Below, piece after piece: positions 7,788 through 18,148 of a DNA stretch of 64,000 nucleotides. Within the stretch, counting starts at the first letter, position 1, and every line of letters starts with the position of its first letter. The notes under the pieces were generated by a model, which made no database searches, was not told the origin of the DNA, and saw only the letters and a program-made list of their open reading frames with translations. The stretch spans positions 186,001 through 250,000 of the forward strand of contig JACRBT010000002.1 of NCBI GenBank assembly GCA_016234445.1, read 5' to 3'. Origin of the DNA: Chloroflexota bacterium (lineage in GTDB: Bacteria; Chloroflexota; Dehalococcoidia; Tepidiformales; Tepidiformaceae). Made by a program: the position numbers and the translations under genes.

Positions 7788-9848
7788 ATGTTGGCCCACG
7801 GCCCACTGTCCCGGCTCGTGCTGCTCCTCGCCTGGGCTGGTGTCTTTGCGCTTGCGGGGAAGGGCGACGCGCCTGCGTTTGCCGCCGACCCGCCGCTTTC
7901 GGTGACCGTGACCAGCGCCGGCGACAGTGTCGAGGCGGGCGAATCCGTCTGCCCCGACGTTTCCAAGTGCACCCTCCGGCGTGCCATCGAACTGGTGAAC
8001 GCCGACGAGACGGTCGCCCGCTACACGATCAGCTTCAACCAGGCGGTTTTCCCCGCCGGCGAACCGGCAACCATCACCGTCCTCGAGACGCCGCTGCCCG
8101 AGGTCACGCGCGCCCTCGTCACCATCGACGCGTCCGGCGCCGGGGTCGTCATCGACGGGAGCGAACTTCCCCTCGAGGACGTCCCACCGCCAGACGGGCT
8201 TCGAATGTCGGGCACTTCGGCCGTCGTCCGCGGCCTGGCGGTGCGCCATTTCACCGGCGCCTGCATCTGGATGGGCGGCGCGGGCGCGGCCGTCGGGGGG
8301 GACCGGGGTGAATCCGAGGGGAACACCGCTGGGGACTGCGGCCAGGGCATCGAGGTCGCGGGGGCGTCGGCCGTCGTCCAGGGCAACGACATCGGGTTCG
8401 CGGCCGGCGGCGCGGAGGCGCCCGTCACCACTGCGCTCGTGCTCTCCGGCGCCTCCGGCGAGGCCGGGGCGACCAGCGCAGCCCGCCGCAACATCATCGG
8501 CAACGCCACGACGGCGGTGCGGGTCACAGGGCCCAACTCCGCGGTGGCGGGGAACGACATCGGCGTATCGCCAGGAGGCCTCGCCGCACCGGTTGGCACC
8601 GGCGTGCACGTTCTCGCCCAGGGGGTCACGGCCGGCGGTTCGACCTCGCCCGCGGGCAACTTCATCACGAATGCACAGGTGGCCGTGGTCGTGGGCGGCA
8701 CGGGCGTCGACCCGTTCGCAGCGGTCCTCATCTCCCGGAACGTCATCGGGCGCGGACGAGGCGGCGACCCGGGACCCGCCGGATCCGGCATCTACCTGCG
8801 CCAGCCATCGAGCGGGACCCGGGTGCAGGACAACACGTTCGCGGCGGTCGACGGCGCGGCGGTCCGCATCGCGGCCACGACCGGCGGGAAGTCCGTCACT
8901 CTGAACCAGGTGCGCGGCAACCGCTTCGAGTCCGTGGGCGGCATGGCCCTGGACCTGAACGACGACGGCATCGCCAACCCCAACGACCCCGGGGACGCCG
9001 ACGCCGGCGCCAACGGGTTGCTCAATCACCCGGTGATCACCAAAGCGACGCAGGCGAAGGTTGCCGGGACCGCTGGCGCTTCGTGCCCCGGGTGCACGGT
9101 GGACCTCTACATGGTGGCGCACACAGCCGGCGGCGAAGCTGACCGGCCGACGTTTCCCGTCCTCGCCGGCTCGGTGCTCACGGACAGCCAGGGGCTCTGG
9201 GCGATCGACAGCCCGCCACTGGTGCCGGGCAACTGGGTGGCCGCGATCGTCACCGACCCTGCCGGCAACACGAGTGAGTTCGGCCCCGCGGCACGGGTCG
9301 GGTCCGGGGTCGTGCAGTGTGGGAACGTGACGCTCGCGCCGGGCTGGAACCACAGCGGCTTCTTTGGCGCGGTCCCGCTTTCGCTGGGCGCGGCCTACCC
9401 CGCGGAACTCGGCCTCCCCAGCCGTGTCACCGCCATCTACCGTCTCGAAGACGGCACGGCCAGCTTCAGCCGCTGGCTGAGCAACGGTGGCCCGACAACC
9501 CTCGCCGGGCTCGAACCGGGCGGCGCCTACTGGTTCCTCGCCGGTTCCCAGATCGAGGTGCCCGGCGGGTTTGCGCTCAGTTTCCCGCTGCCGGTCGAAC
9601 TGAAAGCCGGCTGGAACGACTTCGTCTACATCGGCGCGACCGCCGACGTGCGCGATGCGCTCGCGAGCATCGCGGGCAAGTACCGCGAGGTCTACCGCTT
9701 CGCGAATGTCGGCGGCGAGGCTCACTGGTCCGGGTGGGGCACCCCGGAAGCGCCGGACTGGGCGCGGGAGTTCAGTGAGATGCAGGCCTGCGGCGCCTAC
9801 CAGGTCTTCGTCACCGAGGACGTCACGCTCATCCCGCTCCAGCCCTGA
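7788..9848 (+). CDS. Secreted CSLREA-domain, parallel beta-helix protein
   Basis: 686 aa. A signal peptide covers about residues 1-33 (hydrophobic LVLLLAWAGVFALAG, cleavage likely after AFA). The CSLREA-type motif CTLRRAIELVNADE follows near residue 60; it is found at the N-terminus of secreted beta-helix proteins. Residues about 80-410 contain irregular repeats of the type GNxI/GNDIG with Asn-, Gly- and Val-rich rungs of a right-handed beta-helix. The C-terminal third has Ig-like or carbohydrate-binding-like segments and paired Cys (CPGC). No catalytic residues were identified. A longer upstream frame overlaps the MBL gene; ATG 7788 begins the signal peptide. Confidence 0.75.
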   Translation: MLAHGPLSRLVLLLAWAGVFALAGKGDAPAFAADPPLSVTVTSAGDSVEAGESVCPDVSKCTLRRAIELVNADETVARYTISFNQAVFPAGEPATITVLETPLPEVTRALVTIDASGAGVVIDGSELPLEDVPPPDGLRMSGTSAVVRGLAVRHFTGACIWMGGAGAAVGGDRGESEGNTAGDCGQGIEVAGASAVVQGNDIGFAAGGAEAPVTTALVLSGASGEAGATSAARRNIIGNATTAVRVTGPNSAVAGNDIGVSPGGLAAPVGTGVHVLAQGVTAGGSTSPAGNFITNAQVAVVVGGTGVDPFAAVLISRNVIGRGRGGDPGPAGSGIYLRQPSSGTRVQDNTFAAVDGAAVRIAATTGGKSVTLNQVRGNRFESVGGMALDLNDDGIANPNDPGDADAGANGLLNHPVITKATQAKVAGTAGASCPGCTVDLYMVAHTAGGEADRPTFPVLAGSVLTDSQGLWAIDSPPLVPGNWVAAIVTDPAGNTSEFGPAARVGSGVVQCGNVTLAPGWNHSGFFGAVPLSLGAAYPAELGLPSRVTAIYRLEDGTASFSRWLSNGGPTTLAGLEPGGAYWFLAGSQIEVPGGFALSFPLPVELKAGWNDFVYIGATADVRDALASIAGKYREVYRFANVGGEAHWSGWGTPEAPDWAREFSEMQACGAYQVFVTEDVTLIPLQP

Positions 9849-9901
9849 CGCGGGGCGCGACGCTGCTATACTCGCTCCCTCAACCGAGCGGAGGAGTGAG
9901 C

Positions 9902-11131
9902 ATGACCATCGAAATTCGCCCATGTGCGGACCGCGACGAACTCAAGCGCTACGGCGAGATCGTCCGCTACGTGTTCGCGTCCAACGACCAGGAGGTGGTC
10001 GACGACGAACTAGCGAGCACACAGCCGGAGTGGACTACCTGTGCGTTCGTCGACGGCCAGATGGCGACGACCCTCGGCGCCTTCCCCTTCACCGTCCGGC
10101 TGAACGGCGCCCCGGTGCCGATGGCGGGCGTCACGGCGGTCGGGACCCTTCCCCACTACCGCCGCCAGGGCCTCCTCCGCAAGGTGATGGACTCCGCCTT
10201 CGACCGCATGCAGGAGCGGGGGCAGCCCCTCGCGATCCTCTGGGCCAGCATGGGCGCCATCTACCAGCGCTTCGGCTACGGGCTCGCGACCCAGCAGGCC
10301 TGGTACACGTTCGACCCCCGCTTCGCACGCTTCGAAACCGAAACCGAATCGCGCGGTTCGATCACGCTGGAGAACCGCGACGACGCCTTCCCGACCCTGA
10401 AGCGCAACTACATCGAGTACGCCACCCCGCGGAACTTGATGATCCACCGCTCCGTGCCGCTCTGGGAGCAGGCGGTCTTTCGCCCTGCCCAGAAGGGCCA
10501 CCCGGTCTACATCGCTATCTATCGCAACGAACACGGCGAATCGCGCGGCCACGTGGTCTACCGGACGGCGGAGCGCCACGGCGACAGCTTTGATCCCGGG
10601 CCGAACCAGGTGCTGGACGTCGCCGACTTCATCGCCCTCGACATCGAGGCCTACCGGGCGCTGTGGAATTATGTGAAGGGCCACGACCTCGCGGGCACCG
10701 TCCGGATGTGGAACGCGCTCCCGGAGGACGATCCCGCACCCGACCTCTTGCTCGAACCGCGAATGCTCCGGCGTCAGACGACCGACGGCATCTGGATGCG
10801 GGTGGTGAACGTCGAAGGGGCGATGCCGGCTCGGCCCTATGGCGCGCGGGGCGAACTCACCTTCGCCATCGCCGGGGACACGATGTGCGAGTGGAACAAC
10901 GGCACCTACCTCCTCGAAACGGATGGCCCCACCGCGAGCGTGACCCGCACCAGCCGCGAACCCGACCTCGTCATGCCAGTGAACTCGCTGGCGACGCTGC
11001 TGTCGGGGCTGAGGACGGCCACCCACCTGGCCCGGGCCGGGCGCATCGAGGTGCGAGACGCCCGGGCGCTCCCGGTGGCCGACGCCCTCTTCCGGACGGA
11101 GTACGCGCCGCACTGCCCGGACGGTTTCTAG
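9902..11131 (+). CDS. Eis-like GNAT N-acetyltransferase
   Basis: 409 aa. The N-terminal GNAT half has the acetyl-CoA loop VTAVGTLPHYRRQGLLRKVM (residues about 77-96). The second half has a second degenerate GNAT fold and a C-terminal SCP2-like domain ending with a Phe-terminated tail, the layout of Eis (enhanced intracellular survival) proteins that acetylate amines such as aminoglycosides. The natural substrate is unknown. ATG 9902 follows GGAGG with good spacing; GTG 9896 is less likely. TATACT near 9867-9872 is a probable -10. Nine bases separate it from the convergent LLM gene. Confidence 0.85.
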   Translation: MTIEIRPCADRDELKRYGEIVRYVFASNDQEVVDDELASTQPEWTTCAFVDGQMATTLGAFPFTVRLNGAPVPMAGVTAVGTLPHYRRQGLLRKVMDSAFDRMQERGQPLAILWASMGAIYQRFGYGLATQQAWYTFDPRFARFETETESRGSITLENRDDAFPTLKRNYIEYATPRNLMIHRSVPLWEQAVFRPAQKGHPVYIAIYRNEHGESRGHVVYRTAERHGDSFDPGPNQVLDVADFIALDIEAYRALWNYVKGHDLAGTVRMWNALPEDDPAPDLLLEPRMLRRQTTDGIWMRVVNVEGAMPARPYGARGELTFAIAGDTMCEWNNGTYLLETDGPTASVTRTSREPDLVMPVNSLATLLSGLRTATHLARAGRIEVRDARALPVADALFRTEYAPHCPDGF

Positions 11132-11140
11132 GCGCGTAAG

Positions 11141-12070
11141 TTAGCCCTGCAACGCTTCCAGGGCTGGCGCCACCTCGTCGAGAAGGCGGGCCGTCTGCTC
11201 CATCATCTCGGCGTCGGTATCGGCGATGGGGCGGGCAACGAACTTCGAGACGCCCGCGTCAACGTACTCGCGGATGCGGCGGAGGATGTCGTCTTTTCCA
11301 CCGACGGCGGCATAGTCGGCCATCTCGACCCCGGGAGCGATCCTCCCGAAGCCGCGAGCGGCCCGCTCGACCGCGGGTTCGTCCCGGTTCCCGAAGCGAA
11401 ACGAGAAGCCAGCGCCGTAGTGGTCGGCATCGATGGTGCGCCCGGCTTCCGCGGCGGCTGCCCTGATGGCGGCGACGACGGGCTGGACCTGGGCGGGTGT
11501 CTGGAGACCGGCCAGCCAGCCAGTGCCGAGCCGCGCGGTCCGGCGGATGGCTGCCGGGCTGCTGCCGCCGATCCAGACCGGCAGCGGTTTCTGCACGGGG
11601 AGCGGGCTGATGACGGCGCCATCGTAGCGGTAGTGCTCGCCCTGATAGCTCACCGGGCCGCCCTCCCAGAGGCGAGCCATGACCTCCAGGATCTCGTCAC
11701 TGCGGGCACCGCGACCGCGCGGGTCCTGCCCGGTCGCCCGGAACTCGGGCGCATTTTCGCTGCCCACCCCAAAGACCGGCAGGAGCCGCCCGGCGCTGAG
11801 GTAGTCGATGGTCGCGCACTCCTTCGCCAGCACGAGCGGGTCGCGGAAGGGCAGGACCACCGCGTTCATCCCAAACTTCACCCGTGACGTCCGGCCAGCG
11901 ACCGCGGCGATGGCGGTCATCGGTTCGAGCGCGAGCGCGGACGACACCAGCCGTTCGCTGAACCAGAGGGAGTCGGCCCCGCGCTCTTCACAGAGGTCGA
12001 CCCAGTCGAAGAACGCCCCGGGCCCGCTGAAAGGGAACCCGGCGATGCCAATGCCGATGCGGATGCTCAC
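11141..12070 (-). CDS. LLM-class flavin-dependent oxidoreductase
   Basis: 309 aa. Luciferase-like monooxygenase fold: N-terminal GIGIAGFPF strand, SLWFSERL, VLPFRDPLVLAKECATIDYLSAGRLLPVFGVG (the commonest family block), and LPVWIGGSSPAAIRRTARLGTGWL. Such enzymes use FMN or F420 to oxidise organic substrates or aldehydes. The cofactor cannot be fixed from sequence reading. It is the last gene of a minus-strand set with the CysQ-like phosphatase (22-base gap) and a second LLM gene. Confidence 0.87.
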   Translation of the reverse strand: MSIRIGIGIAGFPFSGPGAFFDWVDLCEERGADSLWFSERLVSSALALEPMTAIAAVAGRTSRVKFGMNAVVLPFRDPLVLAKECATIDYLSAGRLLPVFGVGSENAPEFRATGQDPRGRGARSDEILEVMARLWEGGPVSYQGEHYRYDGAVISPLPVQKPLPVWIGGSSPAAIRRTARLGTGWLAGLQTPAQVQPVVAAIRAAAAEAGRTIDADHYGAGFSFRFGNRDEPAVERAARGFGRIAPGVEMADYAAVGGKDDILRRIREYVDAGVSKFVARPIADTDAEMMEQTARLLDEVAPALEALQG

Positions 12071-12092
12071 GTCTGGTCCTCCCCGGGCAGGT

Positions 12093-12881
12093 CTAGTAGT
12101 GGCGGTCGAAGTGGTCGCGCAGGTGGCGATGAAGGGCCGGCGCGGCTACGAGCAGTCCGCGCACGTGGGGGTCTGGCTGGTTGAGCCGAATCTCGCCGCC
12201 GAGGACGTCGGTGGTCCGTAGCCCGGCGGCGAGGCAGAGGGCGGCCCCGGCGGCGACGTCCCACTCCGCCCGCCCGTAACCCGTGACAACCGCGTGTGCC
12301 TCACCGTCGGCGAGCCGGGCAAGGCGATAGGCCACGCTGCCGACGCCGCGCGTCCGGGCCCCGCGTGGCAGGGACGGGATCTCGTCCATCCGTTTCTCGC
12401 CGCGGCCGACCAGGACGTCGAACTTCCCGGGGAGCAACCGCGACTCGCGTTCGATGGCGTCCACGCAGACGGCCGCGTGCATCTCGCCCCGGGCCGGGTT
12501 GTAGACCACACCGAGCGCGGGCCGGCCTTCGACCGCGAGCGCGACCGAGACCGCGTACTCGGGGATGCCCTGGAGGTACTCCCGGGTGCCGTCGATGGGG
12601 TCGACGATCCAGACGCGCTCACGCTGGACGCGGTCCGAGTCATCCTCGTGCTCCTCGCTCAGCCAGCCCGTCTCCGGGAAGGGCCCCGTGAGGGCGGCGT
12701 GGAGCATCTCGGCGGCAACCAGGTCGGCCTCGGAGACGAGTTCCCAGCCATCCTTGCGGCCGTAGCGGAGGCCCTCCTGGCGCATCTGGAGGACCCGATC
12801 GCCCGCGGCCTTCGCAGCTTCGACGGCCGCGCGGAGTTCGGTTTCGAGCAGGGCCCGCCCGGAGGTCGATAGCTGTGTCAT
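12093..12881 (-). CDS. Inositol-monophosphatase-family protein, CysQ-like
   Basis: 262 aa. The three metal sites are visible: WLSEEHEDD, VDPIDGTREYLQGIPEY, and AEWDVAAGAALCLAAG. The TREYLQGIPEYAVSVAL run after DPIDGT is closer to CysQ (3'-phosphoadenosine 5'-phosphate phosphatase) than to inositol monophosphatase proper. CysQ removes the by-product of sulfate activation, but no sulfate-assimilation genes are close. Its start overlaps the stop of the upstream LLM gene by four bases (ATGA), so the two are translationally coupled. Confidence 0.8.
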   Translation of the reverse strand: MTQLSTSGRALLETELRAAVEAAKAAGDRVLQMRQEGLRYGRKDGWELVSEADLVAAEMLHAALTGPFPETGWLSEEHEDDSDRVQRERVWIVDPIDGTREYLQGIPEYAVSVALAVEGRPALGVVYNPARGEMHAAVCVDAIERESRLLPGKFDVLVGRGEKRMDEIPSLPRGARTRGVGSVAYRLARLADGEAHAVVTGYGRAEWDVAAGAALCLAAGLRTTDVLGGEIRLNQPDPHVRGLLVAAPALHRHLRDHFDRHY

Positions 12882-13783
12882 GCGAACGCCGCGAGCATCT
12901 CCTCGAATGCTTTCATCTGGCCGCCCTTCGTCGACGAGGGCACGAGGATGGGGGTGGTGACGCCGGCCGCGAACCAGGCTTCGACGCCGTCGCGGACCTC
13001 CTTCACGCTGCCCCAGAGGGTGCTGTCGGCCAGCCAGCGGTCGGACATGAGGCTGGGGAGCTGATCGCGCTGGCCGGCCGCCAGGGCCTTCTCCACGGCC
13101 TCCATCTCCTCGACGTAGCCGGCTTCCTTCCAGTAGTTCCGGTAGTTGGGGAGCATCAGGTAGCCGGTCAGGGTGCGGCGGTTCACGGCGGCGGCCGCGT
13201 CGCGGTCGTCGTCGATGCAGGTGGGGATCATGTTGCCGACGAAGAACCCGGCCGCCAGGCGCTCCTTCGGGACAGCCGCGAGCGAATCGGCCATGTGGGA
13301 GCGCGAGGCGTTCGCCCAGACGGCGCCGTCGCCGAGTTCGACCGCCAGGTTCACCATCTTCTTGCGGAGGGTGGCGAGGATGATCGGCGGGAGCTCGCCG
13401 AAGGAGTTGTTCGTCCCCCGGATCGTCTCGACGTAGTGGCGCATGTCGCCGAGGGGCTTGCCCGTCTGGACGCCGAGGCGGGCGTTGCTGGGCGCGTGGC
13501 TGACGCCGAGGCCGAGGTCGAATCGGCCGCCGCTGATCTCGTGGATGTAGGACGCCGTCTGGGCCATGTCGAGCGGGTTGCGCGCGTAGATGTTGGCGAT
13601 GGAGGTGCCGATGCGCATCGTCTTCGTCTCGTGGGCCATCGAAAGGCAGAGCCCGAGGCCGTCGCCGAAGCTGGCGCAGTACACGCCCTTGAACCCGCGG
13701 CGTTCGATCTCCTTCGCGAGGTCAATGGTGGCGCGGCGGCGGCCGGGGACGGCGGCGAGGGAAAGGGCAGGCATCTGGGTCAA
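12878..13783 (-). CDS. LLM-class flavin-dependent oxidoreductase
   Basis: 301 aa. It shows a luciferase-like barrel with RRGFKGVYCASFGDG, TMRIGTSIANIYARNPLDMAQTASYI and GGRFDLGLGVSHAPSNAR, resembling F420-dependent members such as Mer- and FGD-like proteins, although cofactor choice is inference. About 27 percent or less of positions look shared with the other LLM gene at 11141-12070 by eye, so it is not a recent duplicate. It heads a three-gene minus-strand set with the CysQ-like and second LLM genes. Confidence 0.83.
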   Translation of the reverse strand: MTQMPALSLAAVPGRRRATIDLAKEIERRGFKGVYCASFGDGLGLCLSMAHETKTMRIGTSIANIYARNPLDMAQTASYIHEISGGRFDLGLGVSHAPSNARLGVQTGKPLGDMRHYVETIRGTNNSFGELPPIILATLRKKMVNLAVELGDGAVWANASRSHMADSLAAVPKERLAAGFFVGNMIPTCIDDDRDAAAAVNRRTLTGYLMLPNYRNYWKEAGYVEEMEAVEKALAAGQRDQLPSLMSDRWLADSTLWGSVKEVRDGVEAWFAAGVTTPILVPSSTKGGQMKAFEEMLAAFA

Positions 13784-13871
13784 GCGGGTACTCCAAAGTC
13801 GAAATGGGTGTGCGATCGACTATACGGGGAGCGGGCCGCCGGGGTCGAAGCCAGGACTCGGGACGGCTTGC

Positions 13872-15335
13872 CTACCGTTCGAGCCGCAACATCCGGCCGC
13901 TGCCGGCATCGGTGTGGCGGCCGTCCTCGTAGGCAACCTCGCCGTTCACGACGACCATGCGGATGCCCTCCGGCTCCTGCTTCGGCTCCTCGTAGGTGGC
14001 GCGGTCGATGACAGTTTCGGGGTCGAAGAGGACGAGGTCCGCCCACTGGCCCTCGCGGATGTAGCCGCGGCCAGCCAGCCCGAAGCGCTCGCAGGAGAGG
14101 CTGGTCATCCGGCGGACGGCTTCTTCGAGCGAGAGCACGCCCCGCTTGCGGACGTATTCGCCGAGCACCCGCGGGAACGTCCCGAAGAGCCGCGGGTGGG
14201 GCGAACCCCGGAGGTCCGGGATGCCGTCGGAGCCGATCATCATCAGCGGGTGGCGGAGGTTCGTCTCGATGTCTGCCTCGTCGATGATGAAGTGGCTGCA
14301 GACGACCTCCTTGCCGCGGGGGCTGGTGACGATCTGGCGGACCGCCTCCTCCAGCGTCCAGCCGCGCTCCTCGGCGATGGCCGGGACCATGCGGCCTTCG
14401 AACTCCCGGAAGTCGGGGCAACTGGCGATCATCACGATCGCCGCCCACTCCGCGTCGATGTGGTCCAGGTTCACGTACTGCCACATCGGGCCGCTGCCTG
14501 CGGTGTAGGGGTAGACGTCGAGGGTGATGTCGGCGCCGGCGGCGTTGGCGCTGTCGACCAGCGCGAGCGAGGCCTTCACCCGGCCCCAGTTCCGCTTCCC
14601 GGCCGACTTGTGGTGAGAGATGTGGAGGCCAACACCGGCCTCGCGGGCGATGTCGATCGACTCCTGCACGGCGCCGAGGAGGCCGTCGCCCTCGTTCCGC
14701 ATGTGGGTGGCGTAGAGCCCGCCGTAGGGGCGGCACTCCGAGGCGAGGGCGGCGACTTCGGCCGTGTCGCTGTAACGGCCGGGCTGGTAGATGAGGCCCG
14801 TCGAAAAGCCGACCGCGCCCTGCTCCATCGCGAGGGCGACGTGGGCCCGCATCGTCGCCAGTTCCGCGGCGGTCGCCCGCCGGTTTTCCGAGCCCATTAC
14901 CAGGAACCGGATGCGGTTATGGCCGACGAGCATGGCATTGTTGATTGCGGGCTTTCTCTCCATGCAGGCGGCGAAGTAGCCGGCCATGTCGGTCCAGGTG
15001 GCGCCGCCGCCGGCGATGTCGCCCGGCATCTGCTCTCCCGCGGGGTCGAACGGGGCGGCGCTGAAGCCACAGTTGCCGCTGATCTCGGTGGTAACGCCCT
15101 GGGCGAGCTTGAACCCCATCCCGGGATAGCGGATGAAGGCGCCGTCGTCGTGGGAGTGGGTGTCGACAAACCCGGGCGAGAGCGCCATGCCCCGGGCGTC
15201 GACCTCGCACTTTGCGCCCGCGCCTTCACCGACGCGGGTGACACGCCCGCCCTCGACGCTGACGTCGCCCATGAACGAAGGCCCGCCCGAGCCGTCGATG
15301 ATGCGGGCGTTGCGGAAGGTGATGTCGGCGGTCAT
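13872..15335 (-). CDS. D-aminoacylase-like amidohydrolase
   Basis: 487 aa, the standard length for N-acyl-D-amino-acid deacylases. It has the N-terminal beta-domain, DTHSHDDGAF (metal His pair), the metal-ligand Cys in SGNCGFSAAP, HMRNEGDGL, GLHISHHKSAGKRNWG and the late MIGSDGIPD with the catalytic Asp, then a C-terminal return to the beta-domain (QWADLVLFDPETV). Such enzymes release D-amino acids from N-acyl forms; members of this branch may instead hydrolyse other amides. It sits upstream of the LLM/CysQ set with an 88-base gap. Confidence 0.85.
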   Translation of the reverse strand: MTADITFRNARIIDGSGGPSFMGDVSVEGGRVTRVGEGAGAKCEVDARGMALSPGFVDTHSHDDGAFIRYPGMGFKLAQGVTTEISGNCGFSAAPFDPAGEQMPGDIAGGGATWTDMAGYFAACMERKPAINNAMLVGHNRIRFLVMGSENRRATAAELATMRAHVALAMEQGAVGFSTGLIYQPGRYSDTAEVAALASECRPYGGLYATHMRNEGDGLLGAVQESIDIAREAGVGLHISHHKSAGKRNWGRVKASLALVDSANAAGADITLDVYPYTAGSGPMWQYVNLDHIDAEWAAIVMIASCPDFREFEGRMVPAIAEERGWTLEEAVRQIVTSPRGKEVVCSHFIIDEADIETNLRHPLMMIGSDGIPDLRGSPHPRLFGTFPRVLGEYVRKRGVLSLEEAVRRMTSLSCERFGLAGRGYIREGQWADLVLFDPETVIDRATYEEPKQEPEGIRMVVVNGEVAYEDGRHTDAGSGRMLRLER

Positions 15336-15413
15336 GGCGTCCTCGCTGCGTCGGTCGTGAGCGAAGCCTACAGGATGGAGGCGGTTCCGGGTCGCACGCG
15401 CCAGGCACGCCCG

Positions 15414-15938
15414 CTATCCGCTGGTGTCTACCGCGAACTCTTCCCGGCGGCTGACGAAGAAGCGGTAGTCGAAGATGTAGCTGCGGATGCCGAGCTGGTG
15501 GAAGAGGGTGTTGAGGTCGCCGTGATGGCCGCGTTCGTGCAGCAGGAGATTGGCGAGGATGTCGGCGCGACTCAAGAGCTCGGGGGAATCGTCGCCGAAG
15601 TCCATGGCGCGCTTCTGGTAGAGGACGGCGTCATCCACGGACAGCGCCCCGTGGAAAGCCTCGCGGCAATGCCGCTGGTACTCTCGCATGACCGTCCAGG
15701 AGGAGAGGGCTTCCTCGCCGGGATAGGCCAGCGCACCTAGGCGCAGTCCCCACTCGCCGTTTATCCAGCCGTCGTAGGCCGAGACGACGTGGCTGAGACA
15801 CGCGCTCAGGCTCGGCCAGCCGGAACCGGCCACCGGCTCCGCGAACTGGTCCGGGGGGAGTTCTTCGATCACCCGCGCGAGCCGCTCCCAGGCCCAGCCG
15901 GTGTAGTCGAAAAGTTCCTCAATTGCGTCTCGTTTCAT
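15414..15938 (-). CDS. DinB-family protein
   Basis: 174 aa. DinB-like four-helix bundle with the putative metal triad: His in [13 protein letters not shown] and two His in [20 protein letters not shown]. The family was named from a damage-inducible Bacillus gene; many members are metal-dependent thiol transferases or of unknown function. The start is ATG 15938 with a GGAGG site eight bases upstream. TAGAGT on the minus strand (15957-15962) is a likely -10, and an SOS-box-like sequence lies directly upstream of it, fitting LexA control. Confidence 0.85.
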   Translation of the reverse strand: MKRDAIEELFDYTGWAWERLARVIEELPPDQFAEPVAGSGWPSLSACLSHVVSAYDGWINGEWGLRLGALAYPGEEALSSWTVMREYQRHCREAFHGALSVDDAVLYQKRAMDFGDDSPELLSRADILANLLLHERGHHGDLNTLFHQLGIRSYIFDYRFFVSRREEFAVDTSG

Positions 15939-15962
15939 GGCTCGCCTCCAGCCGATACTCTA

Positions 15963-15976
15963 CGAACAAACGTTCT
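15963..15976 (-). promoter_or_regulatory. LexA/SOS-box-like operator
   Basis: CGAACAAACGTTCT matches 13 of 14 positions of the Gram-positive SOS box CGAACRNRYGTTYC. It abuts the likely -10 (TAGAGT at 15957-15962, minus strand) of the DinB-family gene and ends 25 bases from its start codon. It is also 73 bases upstream of the divergent DUF255 gene, so either could be the target. Confidence 0.6.
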
Positions 15977-16048
15977 GGGTGGCAATGCGGTCGCGCGCGG
16001 CGGACGCGCCCGGTAGGGTGGATCGAAGACCCTTCGGAGCCACCCCAC

Positions 16049-18119
<2,071 letters not shown>

Positions 18120-18148
<29 letters not shown>

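Noticed and set aside
13590-15740. 716-residue open frame on the plus strand
   Set aside because: Antisense to the amidohydrolase and DinB genes, which have diagnostic motifs; low-complexity composition.
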